DNA of 64,000 nt from Noviherbaspirillum pedocola (GTDB taxonomy: Bacteria; Pseudomonadota; Gammaproteobacteria; Burkholderiales; Burkholderiaceae_D): positions 62,001 to 126,000 of the forward strand of contig NZ_JAEPBG010000008.1 in the NCBI RefSeq assembly GCF_016632335.1, read 5' to 3'. Shown here piece after piece: positions 52,230 to 62,816 of this stretch. Below the pieces are notes generated by a model. That model was not told the DNA's origin. It searched no databases and saw only the letters and a program-made list of their open reading frames with translations. A program made the position numbers and the translations under genes. Each line of letters begins with the position of its first letter. Within the stretch, counting starts at the first letter, position 1.

Positions 52230-52259
52230 ATTATATCGAAACAAACCATGGACAATGAA
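52230..52259 (-). promoter_or_regulatory. Promoter of the MerR-type regulator
   Basis: On the minus strand a perfect TATAAT (52230-52235) is preceded by TTCATT (52254-52259) with 18 bp between. The region is shared with the divergent fasciclin gene, so the regulator may bind here and control both. Confidence 0.4.
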
Positions 52260-52375
52260 CCGGTAGCGTCATAAATTTGCGCCACGCCCGGTTCAAGGAG
52301 CTTGAGCCACCTCGGCGACATCCCCGCCGCTCCGCAAGGCGCGGCGGTTCATCCTTCGAATTACAGGAGCCAGCA

Positions 52376-52831
52376 ATGAAACGTTTTCTCTTGGGCGCTT
52401 CGATCGCCTTCGCTTTCGGTGCCGCACAGGCTGCGGACATCGTGGACACCGCCAAATCGGCCGGTTCCTTCAACACCCTGGTGACCGCAGTGCAGGCAGC
52501 CGGACTGGTAGACACCCTGAAAGGACCGGGCCCGTTTACCGTCTTCGCCCCGACCGACGAAGCATTCGCCAAGATTCCGCCGGAGAAGCTCAACGCGCTG
52601 CTGAAGGACAAGGCAGCCCTGACCAAGGTGCTGACCTACCACGTCGTGCCGGGCAAGGTCATGGCGGCGGACGTCAAGCCGGGCGCTGTCAAGACGGTTG
52701 AAGGCAGCCCGCTCAAAGTCAGCGTGAACGGTGGAAAGGTCATGGTGAACAATGCGCATGTCGCAAAAACCGATATCGCCGCGGATAACGGCGTCATCCA
52801 CGTCATCGACACAGTGGTGATGCCCAACTGA
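52376..52831 (+). CDS. Secreted fasciclin (FAS1) domain protein
   Basis: 151 residues. Signal peptide (about 1-20, ending AAQAAD), then one complete FAS1 domain: [37 protein letters not shown] (motif H1), [10 protein letters not shown] and ending [13 protein letters not shown] (H2). Such single-domain proteins are periplasmic or surface adhesins. AGGAG six nt before the ATG, and a strong terminator after the stop, so it is monocistronic. Divergent from the MerR regulator. Confidence 0.94.
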   Translation: MKRFLLGASIAFAFGAAQAADIVDTAKSAGSFNTLVTAVQAAGLVDTLKGPGPFTVFAPTDEAFAKIPPEKLNALLKDKAALTKVLTYHVVPGKVMAADVKPGAVKTVEGSPLKVSVNGGKVMVNNAHVAKTDIAADNGVIHVIDTVVMPN

Positions 52832-52858
52832 GAAGCCGGCAAGCCGGTGAGACAGAAA

Positions 52859-52884
52859 AAAGGCCGCTCAAGCAAGCGGCCTTT
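52859..52884. terminator. Terminator between fasciclin and the sensor kinase
   Basis: AAAGGCCGCT / AGCGGCCTTT, a perfect 10-bp stem with a 6-base loop, preceded by a run of A and followed by TTT, so it can work in both directions. It is 27 nt after the fasciclin stop and 86 nt from the end of the convergent kinase gene. Confidence 0.88.
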
Positions 52885-52970
52885 GCATTTCACCCGAACC
52901 TGCGCATCGAAGCGTGCTGGCGGGTGTACCGCGCATGAGCTTGTGACCATGTTAACTTGTGGAAACGGCT

Positions 52971-55316
52971 TCATGCAGCCATGTCACCATCCGCCAGTGG
53001 AAGGTGCACAACGAATTCGCTGCCCCGCCCCGGCCCGTCACTGTGCGCTTCCACCGTGCCTCCATGCATCTCGACCAGGCGGCGGACCATGCACAGGCCG
53101 ATGCCCAGGCCGCCCTGACTGCGGAAGGTGTCGCGATGTGCCTGAGCGAACGGATCGAAAATCCATGTCAACTGGTCCTGGGGGATGCCAATACCGTCAT
53201 CACGCACCGTGATCGACACCCGATCGTCGGCCTGCGCCGCCGTCAACCAGATATGTCCGCTATGGTTTGTGTACTTGGCCGCGTTGCTCAGCAGATTGGT
53301 CAGCACCTGCGTCAGACGCAAGGCGTCCGCTTCCAGGACGATCTCGTCGGCAGGCAACAGCATGCTCAGCCTGTGCCCGGCCTGCTCGATCAAGGGCCCG
53401 CTGGTGTCGACGGCATTGCGCACGACATCGGACAGCGCTACCGGTGTCTTTTTCAACGCGATCTTGCCGTTCGTAATGCGCGAAATGTCGAGCAGGTCAT
53501 CGACCAGATGCACTATCTGGCGCACCTGCCTGTCGACGATCTCCATCAGTTTGTCGGCAGTACGCCGCCCGTCGGGTCTGCGCAGCAGGTGCATCGCATT
53601 GCTGATCGGCGCGAGCGGATTGCGCAGTTCATGCGCCAGCGTCGCCAGGAATTCATCCTTGCGCTGATCCGCATTCCTGAGCGCCTGTTCCGCCTGCTTT
53701 CGTTTTGTGATGTCGATGATGAATTTCACGCCTTCGCTTTCGGAAAGCTGCGTCGCGCCCAGCAAGGCCCACCAGCGTGATCCATCCTTGCGGACATACT
53801 CTTTCTCGTAAGGCATGCTGGAGCCCCTGGTCCAGAGTTCCTGCATCGCGTGTTCGGTGGTTTCCTTCCATTCCGGCGGCGTCATCTGGTTCCAGTGCAT
53901 CCCATGTGCCGTCAACTCTTCACGCGAGTAACCGCTCATCGATAGAAAGGCATCGTTGGCTTCGGTGATCCTGCCTTCGGTATCGAAGAAAATGACGCCG
54001 ATATTCTGCGGTTGCAAGGCCCGGCGACAACGGGCTTCGCTGGAGCGCAGCGCATCTTCCGCCTTGGTGCGCTCGATCAGGTCAGCCGCCTGGCGCGCCA
54101 GGATATCGAACAGTTCCAGTTCGTGGTCGGAGGGCATGTGGGGCGTGTGCCAGTGCGTGGAGATCGCGCCCACCAGCGTGCCGCCACGGGAAAAGAGCGG
54201 CGTGGTCTGCACCGAGTGGATGCCCGTCTCAAGGTAGATGTGCAGGTCTTCGGTGCCAGCCATGAACTCGCATCGTTCGACGTCGGGCACGACGATGCGT
54301 TTCCCGCTGGCCAGCGCGACGCCGCAACTGCTTCCCGAGTCGATGTGCACCCGGTCCCAGAATGCGGCTGCCTCGGGAATGAAACCTTTATGAGAGAGCA
54401 GCTTCAGTTCGCCCACGCCATTCGGATTCGTGAACAATTCCTGCATGCTGGCGCATGGCGAGCGCATGAGGCTCGACGCGGCTTCGACGAGCTTGTGGTG
54501 TAGCGCCGTGATGTCCTGCTCGCATATCAGTTCGTTGCTGATGTCGTGCAGCAACCGGCTGTTGTGCAGTTCCTGCGCAAGCCGCCCTTCGCTCTCGCGT
54601 ATCGTCTTCCGCTTTTCCTCGCACTGGGATGAGAGTTCTGCGAGATGCGACTGATCGGTCCTGCCTGCACCGACTTCGGGATCGTCGAGCAGACATCGGC
54701 TCAATGCCCGGTGCGTAGTCAGTAATTGGATGACGTCGTCATCAAAAACCAGTCCCGGATGCGCCATGGACCAGTCGTGTTCTGCATGCACGAAATTCAG
54801 CAGCAGCAACAGGTACTCCAGCCGGGTGGCGCCAAGCGCGCGGTGAAGCGCATCCAGGCATTCGGATTGGCTCGACGAGCGCAAGAACACATGCGTGGCG
54901 CAGGCAAAAATGGATTGTTCATCCTTCGAATCGGGAACCGGCATGCAGGCAGAGTCTGGACGCAGGCCTGCGCAATAGCTGACATGCGCACGCAATGCTT
55001 CGTTGCGCGGCACAGGTCGCTGCAGCAAGCGCATCATGTCCTCGATCGACTGTGGCTGACAACTGGCGTCCCCGGCGATACGGCCGAGGCCGATCATGTA
55101 GGCCAAATGACGCGCGATGCAGTAACGAACTTCGCAAAAGCGCGATAGCCACACGAACAAGCGTTCCTTGAATAACGAAGGCAGCGGGTTATCAAGATAG
55201 TTGGAGCAGGCGGATTGCCACAGCGTCATGGCGGTGTCCGGGCTTTGCGGCGCGAGGCGAAAAAAATTGGGCACGAGACCAAGACGTAGCCTGATCTCAT
55301 CGTGGATTGAAGTCAT
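52971..55316 (-). CDS. Soluble sensor histidine kinase with an AhpD-like N-terminal domain
   Basis: 781 residues, no membrane segment. About 1-120 resembles AhpD/carboxymuconolactone decarboxylase folds: LGLVPNFFRLAPQSPDTAMT, LFKERLFVWLSRF, CEVRYCIARHLAYMIGLGRI. The second Cys (C66) and His (H70) of the usual CxxC-x3-H site are kept; the first position is Val. A helical region, a GAF domain (about 290-430), a PAS domain (RITEANDAFLSMSGYSREEL), the H-box FLATLAHELRNPLAPISNAM (His near 540) and the ATPase domain (NLLSNAAKYT, DDGIGIPQDQ) follow. No receiver domain and no paired regulator nearby. Start ATG 55316 has GGAG about 10 nt upstream. Confidence 0.9.
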   Translation of the reverse strand: MTSIHDEIRLRLGLVPNFFRLAPQSPDTAMTLWQSACSNYLDNPLPSLFKERLFVWLSRFCEVRYCIARHLAYMIGLGRIAGDASCQPQSIEDMMRLLQRPVPRNEALRAHVSYCAGLRPDSACMPVPDSKDEQSIFACATHVFLRSSSQSECLDALHRALGATRLEYLLLLLNFVHAEHDWSMAHPGLVFDDDVIQLLTTHRALSRCLLDDPEVGAGRTDQSHLAELSSQCEEKRKTIRESEGRLAQELHNSRLLHDISNELICEQDITALHHKLVEAASSLMRSPCASMQELFTNPNGVGELKLLSHKGFIPEAAAFWDRVHIDSGSSCGVALASGKRIVVPDVERCEFMAGTEDLHIYLETGIHSVQTTPLFSRGGTLVGAISTHWHTPHMPSDHELELFDILARQAADLIERTKAEDALRSSEARCRRALQPQNIGVIFFDTEGRITEANDAFLSMSGYSREELTAHGMHWNQMTPPEWKETTEHAMQELWTRGSSMPYEKEYVRKDGSRWWALLGATQLSESEGVKFIIDITKRKQAEQALRNADQRKDEFLATLAHELRNPLAPISNAMHLLRRPDGRRTADKLMEIVDRQVRQIVHLVDDLLDISRITNGKIALKKTPVALSDVVRNAVDTSGPLIEQAGHRLSMLLPADEIVLEADALRLTQVLTNLLSNAAKYTNHSGHIWLTAAQADDRVSITVRDDGIGIPQDQLTWIFDPFAQAHRDTFRSQGGLGIGLCMVRRLVEMHGGTVEAHSDGPGRGSEFVVHLPLADGDMAA

Positions 55317-55669
55317 CCTTGCCGGTCTCCGGGACCTGTCTGGAAAAGTGCGCAAATGCAGTTTGGCGTGAAATGTCGCGGCATCCCCGTTTGCGCTCTC
55401 GCCATAGGGCAAGAGCGGCGAACTCGAAGGGAGGCGAACGCTACGGCAAATCAGTTCCCTTTACGGGGATTCATGTGGCTGCGCAACGGTATGTAGAGAA
55501 TTGCCATCGTGCATGCGATGGAGTGTGCCGGGCAAGATATCGGGCATCCGCTACCGGAAGACTAAGAATAGCGGTTCCGGTGGCCGTTACAAGCTGCATT
55601 CATGATGGCGTGAGCATGCTCATCTTCCGCAGCGCCGAACGCGCAATACCGTGGGACTCCAGCGAGCGC
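55317..55669. other. Intergenic stretch, no gene seen
   Basis: About 350 bases between two minus-strand genes. Nothing recognisable; it should carry the promoter of the sensor kinase. No terminator-like hairpin after the patatin gene was found. Confidence 0.45.
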
Positions 55670-56779
55670 TCAAACCAGCGGCAATGCCTCTACCGCCCCA
55701 CCCTTTGCCGTCAGCGCTTCGAACTCATCCGCCAAGCGCTGGCTCTCCGCCACCGCCTGCGTCCAATGCGCCATGCGCGCCGCATGGTCGCGGCCATAGG
55801 CCTTGAAGTCCTGGCGGTCGGGCAGCTTGCCCCGCGGCAGCGTGCGCACCCATTCCGGGTTTGGTGACAGCAGCACGACGTTGGATAACGCCGGCGTGGC
55901 GCGATGGCGGCCGCGCAAGCCCTTGTCGAGCCAGCCGGGAACGATGGAGGACTGGAAATGCGGATACAGCACCAGGGGTCCGGGTTGTTCGATGCCGTCG
56001 TGACTGCGTGTGGGCAGCGACGCATATTCAAGATGCAGATGGTAATCAGTGATGCCGCCATCCCAGTAGGCGCCGGGCGGCGCGCCCGGAATGTCATGCA
56101 CCGCGCGCAACCAGAAAGGAATCGAGCAGCTGGCTAGGATCGCGGGACGCAGGTTCGCCGCATCGAGCGCGACGCGGTGGGTGCGGTAATCCTGGCCCGG
56201 CAGCGGCAAGGGATCGCGCGGATCGGAAAACACCACGCGCTCGAGCCACTTCGCCATCGCGCGCCGGCTCAGCAGATTGGCGGTGAAGGCGCCGAGATAG
56301 CCAAGCGCGGTGCGCAGGCGCTGCTGTTCGCGGCGCAGCAGCGGATGCACGCCGCGGCTGGTGAAGACATGCAGCCGGTAGCGCGGATGACCGAGCACCA
56401 GGTGCTCGCGGCCGCCGAAGTCGCTATCGAGCTGCCTGGCGAAGACCTGGCTGACATGGCCCGGCGTCGGCGGTCCGCCGGCGGCATCTTCAAAGGATTC
56501 GTGGATGTAGTTGCGTGCCATCTCGGCCAGCGCGGCATCCGCATCCGGCATGCAGGCGGTGGCCAGGCGCCAGGCGCCGATCGATGCGCCCGCGAGGTGC
56601 ACGATGTGGTCGCTTTGCGGCAGCCAGTGCCCGAACAGGAAGCGGTCCAGCGGATTGAGCGCCAGTCCCTTGGGGCCGCCGGCCGCGCCGGGAATCATGT
56701 GCACATGCTCGGGACGCAAGCCATGCTCGCGCAGATGCTTCAGGGCCGCCGGTCCGGCGTGGATCTGTAGGGCTTGCAT
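55670..56779 (-). CDS. Patatin-like phospholipase
   Basis: 369 residues. Glycine-rich oxyanion loop PGAAGGPKGLAL, the nucleophile motif HLAGASIGAWRLA (GxSxG) and the catalytic Asp in YWDGGITDYHLH (DGG/A), i.e. a Ser-Asp dyad. No signal peptide. Substrate probably acyl-lipid. The C-terminal part (LLSPNPEWVRTLPRGKLPDR) is typical of the longer bacterial patatins of this length. It lies 124 nt downstream of tupA behind a hairpin, so it probably has its own promoter. Confidence 0.88.
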   Translation of the reverse strand: MQALQIHAGPAALKHLREHGLRPEHVHMIPGAAGGPKGLALNPLDRFLFGHWLPQSDHIVHLAGASIGAWRLATACMPDADAALAEMARNYIHESFEDAAGGPPTPGHVSQVFARQLDSDFGGREHLVLGHPRYRLHVFTSRGVHPLLRREQQRLRTALGYLGAFTANLLSRRAMAKWLERVVFSDPRDPLPLPGQDYRTHRVALDAANLRPAILASCSIPFWLRAVHDIPGAPPGAYWDGGITDYHLHLEYASLPTRSHDGIEQPGPLVLYPHFQSSIVPGWLDKGLRGRHRATPALSNVVLLSPNPEWVRTLPRGKLPDRQDFKAYGRDHAARMAHWTQAVAESQRLADEFEALTAKGGAVEALPLV

Positions 56780-56839
56780 GGAGATGCCGCGTGTTCGGCG
56801 TGTTCGTTGAGCCCGGCATTATAGACGGCCGGCACAAAC

Positions 56840-56875
56840 GCAGACCCGCGCGGCCTGATGGCGGCGCGGGTCTGC
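56840..56875. terminator. Hairpin terminator after tupA
   Basis: GCAGACCCGCGC / GCGCGGGTCTGC, a perfect 12-bp stem whose loop adds three more pairs (GCC/GGC). On the minus strand it is followed by GTTTGTG. It lies between the end of tupA (56904) and the start of the patatin gene (56779), separating the two. Confidence 0.75.
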
Positions 56876-56903
56876 ATGGAGGCATAGTGCGATGCGTTGC
56901 GGT

Positions 56904-57719
56904 CTACTTCGTCGCCTTATAGGACGGGAAGAACATTTGCTGCCCGTTGATCTTGAAGGAGGCGATGCGCGCCTGGCCTTCCGGCGAAGTGATCCATTCG
57001 ACGAACTGCATCGCGCCCTTGTAGTTCACACCCGGATGCTTTTCCGGGTTCACGGCAATCACGCCATACGGGTTGAACATCTTCGGATCGCCTTCGACCG
57101 CAATGGCCAGACCCGTCTTGGCCTTGTAGGCGGCATAGGTGGCGCGATCCGTGAGGGTATAGGCCTTCATCTCGGCGGCCATGTTCAGCACCTCGCCCAT
57201 GCCGAGGCCGGCGGACACATAGTTCGCGCCTTCGGGCTTCGTGCCGATCTCCTTCCAGTAGTTCTTTTCCATCTGGTCGGTCCCGGAGTTGTCGCCGCGC
57301 GAGATGAACTTCGCATGGGAATCGACAATCTTCTTCAACGCGGCCAGCACGTCATGGCTGCCGCGGATGCCGGCCGGGTCCGATTCGGGGCCGGCGATGA
57401 TGAAGTCGTTGTACATCACGTCGCGGCGGTTCACGCCGTAGCCGGCGGCGACGAACTTGTCTTCTGACGGACGCGCATGCACAAGCGTCACATCGACGTC
57501 GCCATTCTTGGCCAGCTCCAGCGCCTTGCCGGTGCCCACCGAGATCACCTGTATCTTCGTGTCGGTCTTCTTCTCATATACCGGCAGCAGGTATTCCAGC
57601 AGGCCCGAGTTCTCGGTGCTGGTGGTGGTGGACATCTTCAGGATGTCCGTGGCATGCGCCGGCAGCGCGGCCGCCAGGACGAGCAGCAACGCGGACATTC
57701 TCTTTACGGCTTGCAGCAT
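56904..57719 (-). CDS. tupA: Tungstate-binding protein TupA
   Basis: 271 residues. Signal peptide (about 1-24, ending LPAHAT). The TupA motif STTTSTENSGLLEYLLP (residues that bind the oxyanion), VDVTLVHARPSEDKFVAAGY and SRGDNSGTDQMEKNYWKEIG are diagnostic. It delivers tungstate with high affinity to a TupBC importer. No tupB or tupC follows: a hairpin and a patatin gene come next. A -35/-10 pair (57787-57815) precedes it. Tungstate could supply the formate dehydrogenase in the window. Confidence 0.93.
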   Translation of the reverse strand: MLQAVKRMSALLLVLAAALPAHATDILKMSTTTSTENSGLLEYLLPVYEKKTDTKIQVISVGTGKALELAKNGDVDVTLVHARPSEDKFVAAGYGVNRRDVMYNDFIIAGPESDPAGIRGSHDVLAALKKIVDSHAKFISRGDNSGTDQMEKNYWKEIGTKPEGANYVSAGLGMGEVLNMAAEMKAYTLTDRATYAAYKAKTGLAIAVEGDPKMFNPYGVIAVNPEKHPGVNYKGAMQFVEWITSPEGQARIASFKINGQQMFFPSYKATK

Positions 57720-57786
57720 GGTGGGAGGGTCTCCGATGATTGAGGAATTGCCGGCCTGAAGGCTCTGCCAGACCGAAGGCCGTGCT

Positions 57787-57815
57787 ATGGTACGCAGCCT
57801 TTGTCATCCCTCCAA
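57787..57815 (-). promoter_or_regulatory. Promoter of tupA
   Basis: On the minus strand TTGGAG (57810-57815), 17 bp, TACCAT (57787-57792). Both hexamers are close to the sigma-70 consensus and the spacing is ideal. The site lies inside the short gap (113 nt) shared with the divergent regulator at 57833, which is well placed to bind here. Confidence 0.5.
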
Positions 57816-57832
57816 TAGGAACCGATTTTCAT

Positions 57833-58942
57833 ATGTTGCACATCAGGCTGGCCTACGCTTTCGATGCACAGCCTGGCGCCAAGCGCCAGCTCGACAACCC
57901 GCTGTTCGCAATCCTGTCGGCAGTGCACCGCTCGGGCTCGGTCGGTGAAGCAGCGCGCGAACTCGAGCTGTCCTACCGCCATGTGTGGGGCGCGCTGAAG
58001 AAGTGGGAAGACGAGCTCGGTCAGGAGCTGCTGCTGTGGAATCGCGGCAAGCGCGCGCGGCTGTCGCTCTTCGGCGAAAAGCTGCTGTATGCCGAAGAGC
58101 GGGCTCGGGCGCGGGCGCAGCCGCTGGTAGCCAATCTCGTGGCCGAGATGGAAAGGGAGTTCGCGCTGGCCTTCGATCCGGGCGTGCATGTCCTGTCGCT
58201 GTATGCGAGCCATGACATCGCCTTGACGCGCCTGAAGGACTTCACCGCGAAGGAAGGCGGGCTGCATCTGGACATGCGCTTTTGCGGCAGCACCGATGCA
58301 TTGAATGCGCTGTCGCGCGGCGAGTGCATGATGGCCGGCCTGCATGTCGGCGAAGACCGCGCGCCGGGCAGCCTGACGCAACGCACCTTCAAGCGCTTGC
58401 TCAAGCCCGGCCTGCACAAGCTGATCAGCTTCGTCGGGCGTGAGCAGGGCCTGATGGTCGCGCCCGGGAATCCGCTGCGCATCTCGAGCGTCGATGATCT
58501 CAAGCGTGCGAAAGTACGCTTCGTCAACCGCCAGAACGGCTCGGGCACCCGCATCGAGATCGACCAGATGCTTGAGCGCGCCGGCATCGCGCCTTCGGCG
58601 GTGAATGGCTATGAGCGCATGGAAGCCACGCACCTGGCAGTAGCTGCCGCGGTGGCATCGAACGGCGCCGATGTCGGCTTCGGCATCCGCGCCGCGGCCG
58701 CGGCTTACGGGCTGAATTTCATTCCGATGATGCGCGAGCAGTATTACCTGGCCTGCCTGAAGGAGTCGCTGGAGCAGCCTGCGGTGAAACGCCTGATGGA
58801 GCTGCTGCGACGCGAGGGTTGGAAGGAAGCGATTGCGGATCTGCCCGGTTACGACAGCGCCGGCGCGGGCGAGGTGCAGTCGCTGAAGGCGGCGTTTCCG
58901 TGGTACAGCTTCAAAGGCACGAAGCCGGGACACGAAGCTTAG
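57833..58942 (+). CDS. ModE/LysR-like regulator with a periplasmic-binding-type effector domain
   Basis: 369 residues. N-terminal ModE-type winged helix: NPLFAILSAVHRSGSVGEAA, RELELSYRHVWGALKKWEDE, LGQELLLWNRGKRARLSLFG. From about 115 a binding-protein-like domain follows, with LSLYASHDIALTRLKDFTAK, DALNALSRGECMMAGLHVGE and FVNRQNGSGTRIEIDQMLER; the last corresponds to the NSGT ligand loop of TupA-type proteins. Divergent from tupA, it most likely senses tungstate or molybdate and controls uptake. Start ATG 57833 with AGGAA about 12 nt upstream, so moderately sure. Confidence 0.88.
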   Translation: MLHIRLAYAFDAQPGAKRQLDNPLFAILSAVHRSGSVGEAARELELSYRHVWGALKKWEDELGQELLLWNRGKRARLSLFGEKLLYAEERARARAQPLVANLVAEMEREFALAFDPGVHVLSLYASHDIALTRLKDFTAKEGGLHLDMRFCGSTDALNALSRGECMMAGLHVGEDRAPGSLTQRTFKRLLKPGLHKLISFVGREQGLMVAPGNPLRISSVDDLKRAKVRFVNRQNGSGTRIEIDQMLERAGIAPSAVNGYERMEATHLAVAAAVASNGADVGFGIRAAAAAYGLNFIPMMREQYYLACLKESLEQPAVKRLMELLRREGWKEAIADLPGYDSAGAGEVQSLKAAFPWYSFKGTKPGHEA

Positions 58943-59061
58943 AGCGTATTTGCCCTGACAAGCCGATGCCGGCCGCGCGTCATCGGCTCGTCACCAGGCT
59001 GTCACTGCCCTGCAGCAATCGCTCCCTACCATGGCGGCATTTTTCACAGCCCGACCATGCC

Positions 59062-59838
59062 ATGCGTCAGATCACGATCGCTTCCGATTCCAGCGTCGCC
59101 TTCAACAAGCTTGCAGTCAGCATCGCCTCAACTCCCGAAGAGGTGCGCGAAGTACAGCGCCTGCGCTACCAGGTGTTCATCGATGCGATGGGCCTGTCGT
59201 CGCTGGCCAATCCGGATGGTCTGGATCGCGATGACTATGACGCGGCATGCGATCACCTGATCGTGCGCGACACCAGAACGCTGAAGGTGGTCGGCACCTA
59301 TCGTGCGCTATCCCCGCGCAATGCGGCGCGGCACGGCCGTCTATATTCGGAGCAGGAATTCGATCTGTCGCGCCTGGAGCATCTGCGCGGCCGCATGATG
59401 GAAGCCGGCCGCGCCTGCATCCATCCCGCGTACCGCGGCGGCGCCGTGCTGGCCTTGCTGTGGGGCGCGCTGGCGGCGCTGATGAAGCGCGAAGGCTGTG
59501 ATTACCTGATCGGTTGTGGCAGCCTGTCGCTGGCCGATGGCGGGCGCAACGCGGCCGCGGTCTATCACGGGCTCGCACGCGAACACATGGCGCCGCCGGA
59601 ATACCGGGTCGCGCCGCGCCTGGCCTTTCCGCTGCATCAGGAAGAGCCGGGCATCGAGCCGCTGGTGCCGCCGCTGATCCGGGGTTATCTGAAGAGCGGC
59701 GCCTGGATCTGCGGCGAGCCGGCATGGGATCCCGACTTCCATTGCGCCGACCTGTTCCTGATGCTGTCGATGACCCGGCTGGAGCAGCGCTATGCGCGCC
59801 ATTACCTGAGAAAGGATGCGGCGCTGGCCGCGGCGTGA
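59062..59838 (+). CDS. OlsB-like N-acyltransferase (GNAT)
   Basis: 258 residues. GNAT fold of the ornithine-lipid type: EVQRLRYQVFIDAMGL, DHLIVRDTRTLKVVGTYRAL, EAGRACIHPAYRGGAVLALL and YLIGCGSLSLADG. OlsB-type enzymes transfer a 3-hydroxyacyl group to ornithine as the first step to phosphate-free ornithine lipids. The second enzyme, OlsA, is not seen here, so the pathway is not shown to be complete in the window. Start ATG 59062; weak ribosome site. It is convergent with nadE (24 nt). Confidence 0.82.
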   Translation: MRQITIASDSSVAFNKLAVSIASTPEEVREVQRLRYQVFIDAMGLSSLANPDGLDRDDYDAACDHLIVRDTRTLKVVGTYRALSPRNAARHGRLYSEQEFDLSRLEHLRGRMMEAGRACIHPAYRGGAVLALLWGALAALMKREGCDYLIGCGSLSLADGGRNAAAVYHGLAREHMAPPEYRVAPRLAFPLHQEEPGIEPLVPPLIRGYLKSGAWICGEPAWDPDFHCADLFLMLSMTRLEQRYARHYLRKDAALAAA

Positions 59839-59862
59839 CTAACCACTGCCGCGGCGCAGCGC

Positions 59863-61914
<2,052 letters not shown>

Positions 61915-62141
61915 GTCAGCCTGGTCCTTCCGTAATCGGTATGCGCCGCGGCGAGGGCGGCATGCAAAGTCGGCAAGAGGCGCCATTGTAAGGCGGGGCG
62001 TCGCGGCGCACGATGCGCTGAAACAGGATGCGGCGGGATCTTCGGATGCAGGTGTCTGGCGTCGGCCAGGAAGCAGCAAGCGGGTGGGTTATGAAACACG
62101 TGCTAATATCCGATAACTTTAATAACCCGAGGGGTCGCAAC

Positions 62142-62816
62142 ATGAACCTCATCACTGATCATCCCGAGGTCTCCACGCTGACCGGCACGCCGAAGGAAGT
62201 GCGGGCACGCCTGCAACAATCCGACGCCGAGCGCGTGCTGGCGGTGACCTTCGATCATATCCAGCCAAAAGTCTTCAACGCCCTGGCGGAAAATTTTGCC
62301 AACGTGGCTTCGTCGCTGGTCGAAGTATTGATCGAGCGCCATGACCGGGAATCCCTGGAGCGCCTGGCCGAGGTGCTGGTGCCGCGTCAGCCGCCCTCGC
62401 CCCGCTTGCTGAAGGAAGCCGCCATGCTGATCGGGGCGCGCAAGGCTGTGCTGGCGAGCGGCGACTGGTTGAGCGCTGCGGATATCGCGCAGCTGGCGGG
62501 ATTAAGCACCCGCAATCCCAGCGCCCAGCCCAACAAATGGAAGAAGCAGGGCTGGATCTTCGCCATCCATCATGGCGGCGTTGATTACTTCCCGAGCTAC
62601 GGTCTGGATCGCGATGCCGGTTTCCGGCCGATCAAAGCCCTGGCAAAGGTTATCGAGATCTTTGCCGGCCGCAAGGACAGCTGGGGCATGGCCTACTGGT
62701 TCTTCTCGGACAATAGCTTTCTCGGCGGCAGCAAGCCGCAGGACCTGCTGGCTTCGGCGCCCGAGCGCGTGATCGAGGCAGCCATGGATGAGGTGCAGGA
62801 AATCGCCCATGGGTAG
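62142..62816 (+). CDS. Probable antitoxin of a second RES-type toxin-antitoxin pair
   Basis: 224 residues. The N-terminal half (to about 110) is helical and polar; residues 110-150 look like a helix-turn-helix (LSAADIAQLAGLSTRN, then NKWKKQGWIFAI). The C-terminus has SFLGGSKPQDLLASAPERVI and AAMDEV, which resembles the MbcA antitoxin end (GxxPxxLL). It is longer and more diverged than the pair at 47737-48225. Start: GAGGGG seven nt before ATG 62142. It overlaps the RES gene by 8 nt. Confidence 0.75.
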   Translation: MNLITDHPEVSTLTGTPKEVRARLQQSDAERVLAVTFDHIQPKVFNALAENFANVASSLVEVLIERHDRESLERLAEVLVPRQPPSPRLLKEAAMLIGARKAVLASGDWLSAADIAQLAGLSTRNPSAQPNKWKKQGWIFAIHHGGVDYFPSYGLDRDAGFRPIKALAKVIEIFAGRKDSWGMAYWFFSDNSFLGGSKPQDLLASAPERVIEAAMDEVQEIAHG

